Shown here piece after piece: positions 61,485 to 64,000 of a stretch of DNA of 64,000 nucleotides. The DNA is from Klebsiella sp. WP3-W18-ESBL-02 (lineage in GTDB: Bacteria; Pseudomonadota; Gammaproteobacteria; Enterobacterales; Enterobacteriaceae): assembly GCF_014168815.1 (NCBI RefSeq), contig NZ_AP021972.1:3720001-3784000 (forward strand), given 5' to 3'. Made by a program: the position numbers and the translations under genes. Below the pieces are notes generated by a model, which worked only from the letters and a program-made list of their open reading frames with translations, was not told the origin of the DNA and made no database searches. Within the stretch, counting starts at the first letter, position 1. Each line of letters opens with the position of its first letter.

Positions 61485-63175
61485 AAAGCTGGGACGTGAT
61501 CGTTATCGGCAGCGGTGCGGCGGGGTTTGCCGCCGCCGTGACGGCCTGCTGCAAAGGGCTCTCCGTGCTGATGCTGGAAAAAGCGCCGCACTTTGGCGGC
61601 ACGTCGGCGATCTCCGGCGGCGCGGTGTGGATCAACGATACCGACCAGGCGCGCCACCTCGGCAAAAGCGGCTCCCCTGAGGAGATAAAAACCTACCTGC
61701 GCACCATTATTGGCGACACCCATTATCGCCCGGAGATGGTGGATGCGTTTGTTCACGCCGGGCGTGACGCGCTGGCCTTTCTCGAGCAGCAAGGCGCGGT
61801 GAAATATAGCCTGCGCCCCCTGTCGCCGGACTATTACCCGGATGAGCCCGGCGCAGTCGACGTGGGCCGCGCGCTGGAAGTGGTGGAGTACGACGGGCGC
61901 GAGCTGGGCGAACACTTTAAAACGCTGCGCTCACCGCCGCCGGGGATGCTGCTGTTTGGCGGCATGATGGTTAACCGCGTCGATATTCAGCATTTCCTCG
62001 ATATGCGACGCTCATGGCGCTCATTCCGCCACTGCGCAAAGCTGCTGCTGCGCTACGGACGCGACCGACTGCGTCACCATCGTGGCACCCGTCTGGCAAT
62101 GGGCAACGCGCTGATCGCCCGCATGGCCACGCTGGCGCTGCGCAAAGGGCTGGAGCTGGAGCTTAACGTGACGGTGAAATCGTTGACGGAGCAGAATGGT
62201 CGCGTCACCGGCGTCGAAATTGAGCGCGACGGCAAATCGGTCGCACTGCACGCGCGTCGCGGCGTGGTGCTAGCCGCCGGAGGATTCGCCGCCGGGCGTA
62301 TTGCGCCGCAGTTCCGCCCCGCAACTCAGCAGCACTACACCATGTCGCCCGCGACCAATGATGGCGCCGCATTTCAGCTGGGGCTAGGCGTTGATGCCCG
62401 TCAGGGGGCCGATCTGCCATCTAACTTCTTCTGGGCGCCGGTCTCCGTGCTGCGCCGTCCGGACGGCAGCGAAGAGCGGTTTCCGCACCTGGTCACCGAC
62501 CGCGCCAAGCCGGGGATGATTGCCGTCAACCAGCACGGCCTACGCTTCGTCAATGAGTCCAACTCCTACCACCACTTCGCCAGCGCCATGCAGCAACAGC
62601 CGGAGAACGCTCCCTGCTATCTGCTTTGCGACGCGAATGCGATGAAGCGCTATGGCCTGGGGCTGGCGCGTCCAGCGCCGGTCAATAACGATGCGCTGGT
62701 CAACGCCGGGTATCTGCATCAGGCGCAGAGCCTGGGCGAGCTGGCGCAGCAGTTGGGTATCGACCCGCAGCAGCTTGAGCAGACCGTCGCCGATTATAAC
62801 CAGGACGCACAAACCGGCCACGACAGCGAATTCAATAAAGGCGGCAACAGCTACAACCGCGCGATGGGCGATGCGGCACACCGCCCGAACGCCTGTAACG
62901 CGCCGCTGTTAAGCGCGCCGTTTTACGCCATCAAACTGTTTACCGGCGATCTGGGCACCTCGCGCGGGCTGGTCACCACCGCCGACGCGCAGGTGATTAA
63001 CCAGCAGGGCCAGCCCATCGGTGGGCTATACGCCGTCGGCAACGACATGGACTCGCTGATGGCGGGCACCTACCCCGGCCCTGGGATCACCCTCGGCCCG
63101 GCGCTCACCTTCGGCTATCTCGCCGCAGTGCATATGACCAACACATCCCCACTCACTTCAGGAGAAGCATCATGA
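61481..63175 (+). CDS. KstD-like FAD-dependent dehydrogenase 1
   Basis: A 564-residue flavoprotein of the fumarate reductase/3-ketosteroid dehydrogenase superfamily. FAD binding: DVIVIGSGAAGFAAAVTA at the N-terminus and NDMDSLMAGTYPGPGITLGP at the C-terminus. The Y and G of YPGPG correspond to residues known to be catalytic in ketosteroid 1-dehydrogenase. It would remove two hydrogens next to a ring ketone. It overlaps both neighbours by four bases (ATGA), implying one operon. Confidence 0.85.
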   Translation: MKSWDVIVIGSGAAGFAAAVTACCKGLSVLMLEKAPHFGGTSAISGGAVWINDTDQARHLGKSGSPEEIKTYLRTIIGDTHYRPEMVDAFVHAGRDALAFLEQQGAVKYSLRPLSPDYYPDEPGAVDVGRALEVVEYDGRELGEHFKTLRSPPPGMLLFGGMMVNRVDIQHFLDMRRSWRSFRHCAKLLLRYGRDRLRHHRGTRLAMGNALIARMATLALRKGLELELNVTVKSLTEQNGRVTGVEIERDGKSVALHARRGVVLAAGGFAAGRIAPQFRPATQQHYTMSPATNDGAAFQLGLGVDARQGADLPSNFFWAPVSVLRRPDGSEERFPHLVTDRAKPGMIAVNQHGLRFVNESNSYHHFASAMQQQPENAPCYLLCDANAMKRYGLGLARPAPVNNDALVNAGYLHQAQSLGELAQQLGIDPQQLEQTVADYNQDAQTGHDSEFNKGGNSYNRAMGDAAHRPNACNAPLLSAPFYAIKLFTGDLGTSRGLVTTADAQVINQQGQPIGGLYAVGNDMDSLMAGTYPGPGITLGPALTFGYLAAVHMTNTSPLTSGEAS

Positions 63176-63492
63176 TCTACGAAAAACGCACCTACACCAT
63201 CAATCCGCTGAAGATGGCTGACTGGCTCGCGCTGTACAAAAGCGACGCCTTTGCGGTCCAGACTGAGCATCTCGGTAAGCTAATAGGCTTCTTCTTTACC
63301 GAGATTGGCGTAGTCAATCAGGTGGTTCACATCTGGGCTTACGAAAGCCTGGACGATCGCCTGGTGCGGCGCGCGCGTATGGCACAGGATGAGCGTTGGC
63401 TGACCTTCTCGCGTAAAAACCGCGAGCTGGCAGCGGTTGAACGTCTGGAGTCGGTCCTGATGCGCCCGACCGATTTCTCCCCGCTGCAATAA
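63172..63492 (+). CDS. NIPSNAP-family protein
   Basis: A 106-residue protein with the NIPSNAP ferredoxin-like fold: MIYEKRTYTINPLKMADWLA at the start, then GFFFTEIGVVNQVVHIWAYESLDDR. Members are usually small, with unclear function, and often sit in catabolic operons. It lies between two flavoprotein genes and is co-translated with the first; AAGGAGGC after its stop serves the next gene. Confidence 0.85.
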   Translation: MIYEKRTYTINPLKMADWLALYKSDAFAVQTEHLGKLIGFFFTEIGVVNQVVHIWAYESLDDRLVRRARMAQDERWLTFSRKNRELAAVERLESVLMRPTDFSPLQ

Positions 63493-63502
63493 GGAGGCAT
63501 AC

Positions 63503-64000
63503 ATGAGCAGGCTCGTTGAGGTGGATATGCTGGTCATCGGCTCCGGTGCGGCGGGGCTGTCAGCCGCAGTGACCGCGGCGCTGCACGGCGCGCGAGTGCT
63601 GGTCGCTGAAAAAGAGTCGACGATTGGCGGCACCAGCGCCTGGTCCGGAGGCTGGCTGTGGATACCACAGAATCCACTCGCCCGCGAGGAGGGTATTATC
63701 GAGGATGACGCCGCACCGCTGGCCTATCTTCAGGCCGAAATGGAGGGACGTCCGGCCGATGCGCGCCTGCGGACTTTTTTACGTTACGGGCCGGAGATGG
63801 TGGATTTTTTCCGTCGCCGTACCGCCGTGCAATTTGTGTCTGGCAGTAAAATGCCGGACTTTCACAACAGCCAGGGCTTCGTTAACGGCGGTCGTTCGGT
63901 TACCGCTCAACCCTATGACGCTCGCGAGCTGGGCGACTGGCTGCATCGCCTGCGTCCACCGCTTGAAACCATCAGTCTGGCGGGAATGGGCATCGCTGGC
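63503..64000 (+). CDS. KstD-like FAD-dependent dehydrogenase 2 (5' part)
   Basis: At least 166 codons of a second flavoprotein; the frame is open to the right edge of the window. The FAD motif VDMLVIGSGAAGLSAAVTAA and TIGGTSAWSGGWLWIPQNP resemble the first flavoprotein, so the pair probably arose by duplication. The start at 63503 follows AAGGAGG. The rest of the gene and any transporter or other enzymes lie outside the window. Confidence 0.85.
   Translation, partial: MSRLVEVDMLVIGSGAAGLSAAVTAALHGARVLVAEKESTIGGTSAWSGGWLWIPQNPLAREEGIIEDDAAPLAYLQAEMEGRPADARLRTFLRYGPEMVDFFRRRTAVQFVSGSKMPDFHNSQGFVNGGRSVTAQPYDARELGDWLHRLRPPLETISLAGMGIAG

Noticed and set aside
60920..61915. Open frame of 331 codons antisense to the dehydrogenase and flavoprotein genes
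   Set aside because: It spans two real genes in reverse and has no family features.
1..64000. CRISPR arrays, tRNA or rRNA genes, insertion sequences, integrases and prophage genes
   Set aside because: None was found on reading the window; no spaced identical repeats, transposase motifs or tRNA-like cloverleafs were recognised. This was a visual search and a tRNA scan was not possible.

Overview
The window is chromosomal DNA of a gamma-proteobacterium in the family Enterobacteriaceae. Gene content and order follow the Escherichia coli block from recR and dnaX, through acrAB, hha, glnK-amtB, lon and clpXP, to cyoABCDE. Protein lengths and motifs match the E. coli families almost gene for gene. 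Several insertions absent from E. coli K-12 (a MetQNI-like operon, rcnRA at this site, yczR/yczE, a decR-linked PLP enzyme, and a catabolic cluster after cyoE) point to a Klebsiella/Enterobacter/Kluyvera-like relative. I cannot fix the genus from sequence alone. Intergenic REP elements also fit this family.

Layout. 1-4782: DNA metabolism (recR, ybaB, dnaX with its programmed frameshift, apt, ybaN, priC, ybaM). 4905-13533: mechanosensitive channel mscK and the acrR/acrAB multidrug efflux locus with its operator and marbox. 13576-15950: an AT-rich spacer, tomB-hha, maa behind a CRP site and a LacI-type palindrome, and ylaC. 15919-28377: accessory region with a MocR regulator/GNAT pair, zinc-free ribosomal proteins under a Zur box, a dioxygenase plus MetQNI-like transporter operon preceded by a short ORF with three consecutive Cys codons, pdeB, rcnR/rcnA, yczE/yczR, a two-gene RHH-type module, and 4.5S RNA. 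28378-44575: atl, ybaY, tesB, the sigma-54 glnK-amtB operon, mdlAB, decR with a cysteine-degrading-type enzyme, cof, ybaE, queC, fadM, ybaV, ppiD, hupB. 44785-50896: proteostasis cluster lon, clpX, clpP, tig. 51231-59207: bolA, yajG-ampG and the cytochrome bo3 operon cyoABCDE. 59395-59674: an overlooked hok/mok/sok-type locus. 59752-64000: an IclR regulator divergent from a shikimate-dehydrogenase-like protein, two KstD-like flavoproteins and a NIPSNAP protein; this cluster is cut by the window edge.

How the parts relate. Much of the window is housekeeping. The less ordinary theme is sulfur and cysteine: the Cys-codon leader in front of an oxygenase/MetQNI-like operon suggests a sulfur-scavenging system controlled by cysteine supply, and decR with its divergent PLP enzyme is a cysteine detoxification pair. 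The most novel candidates are that leader-controlled operon, the terminal flavoprotein cluster, and the unassigned RHH/71-residue gene pair.
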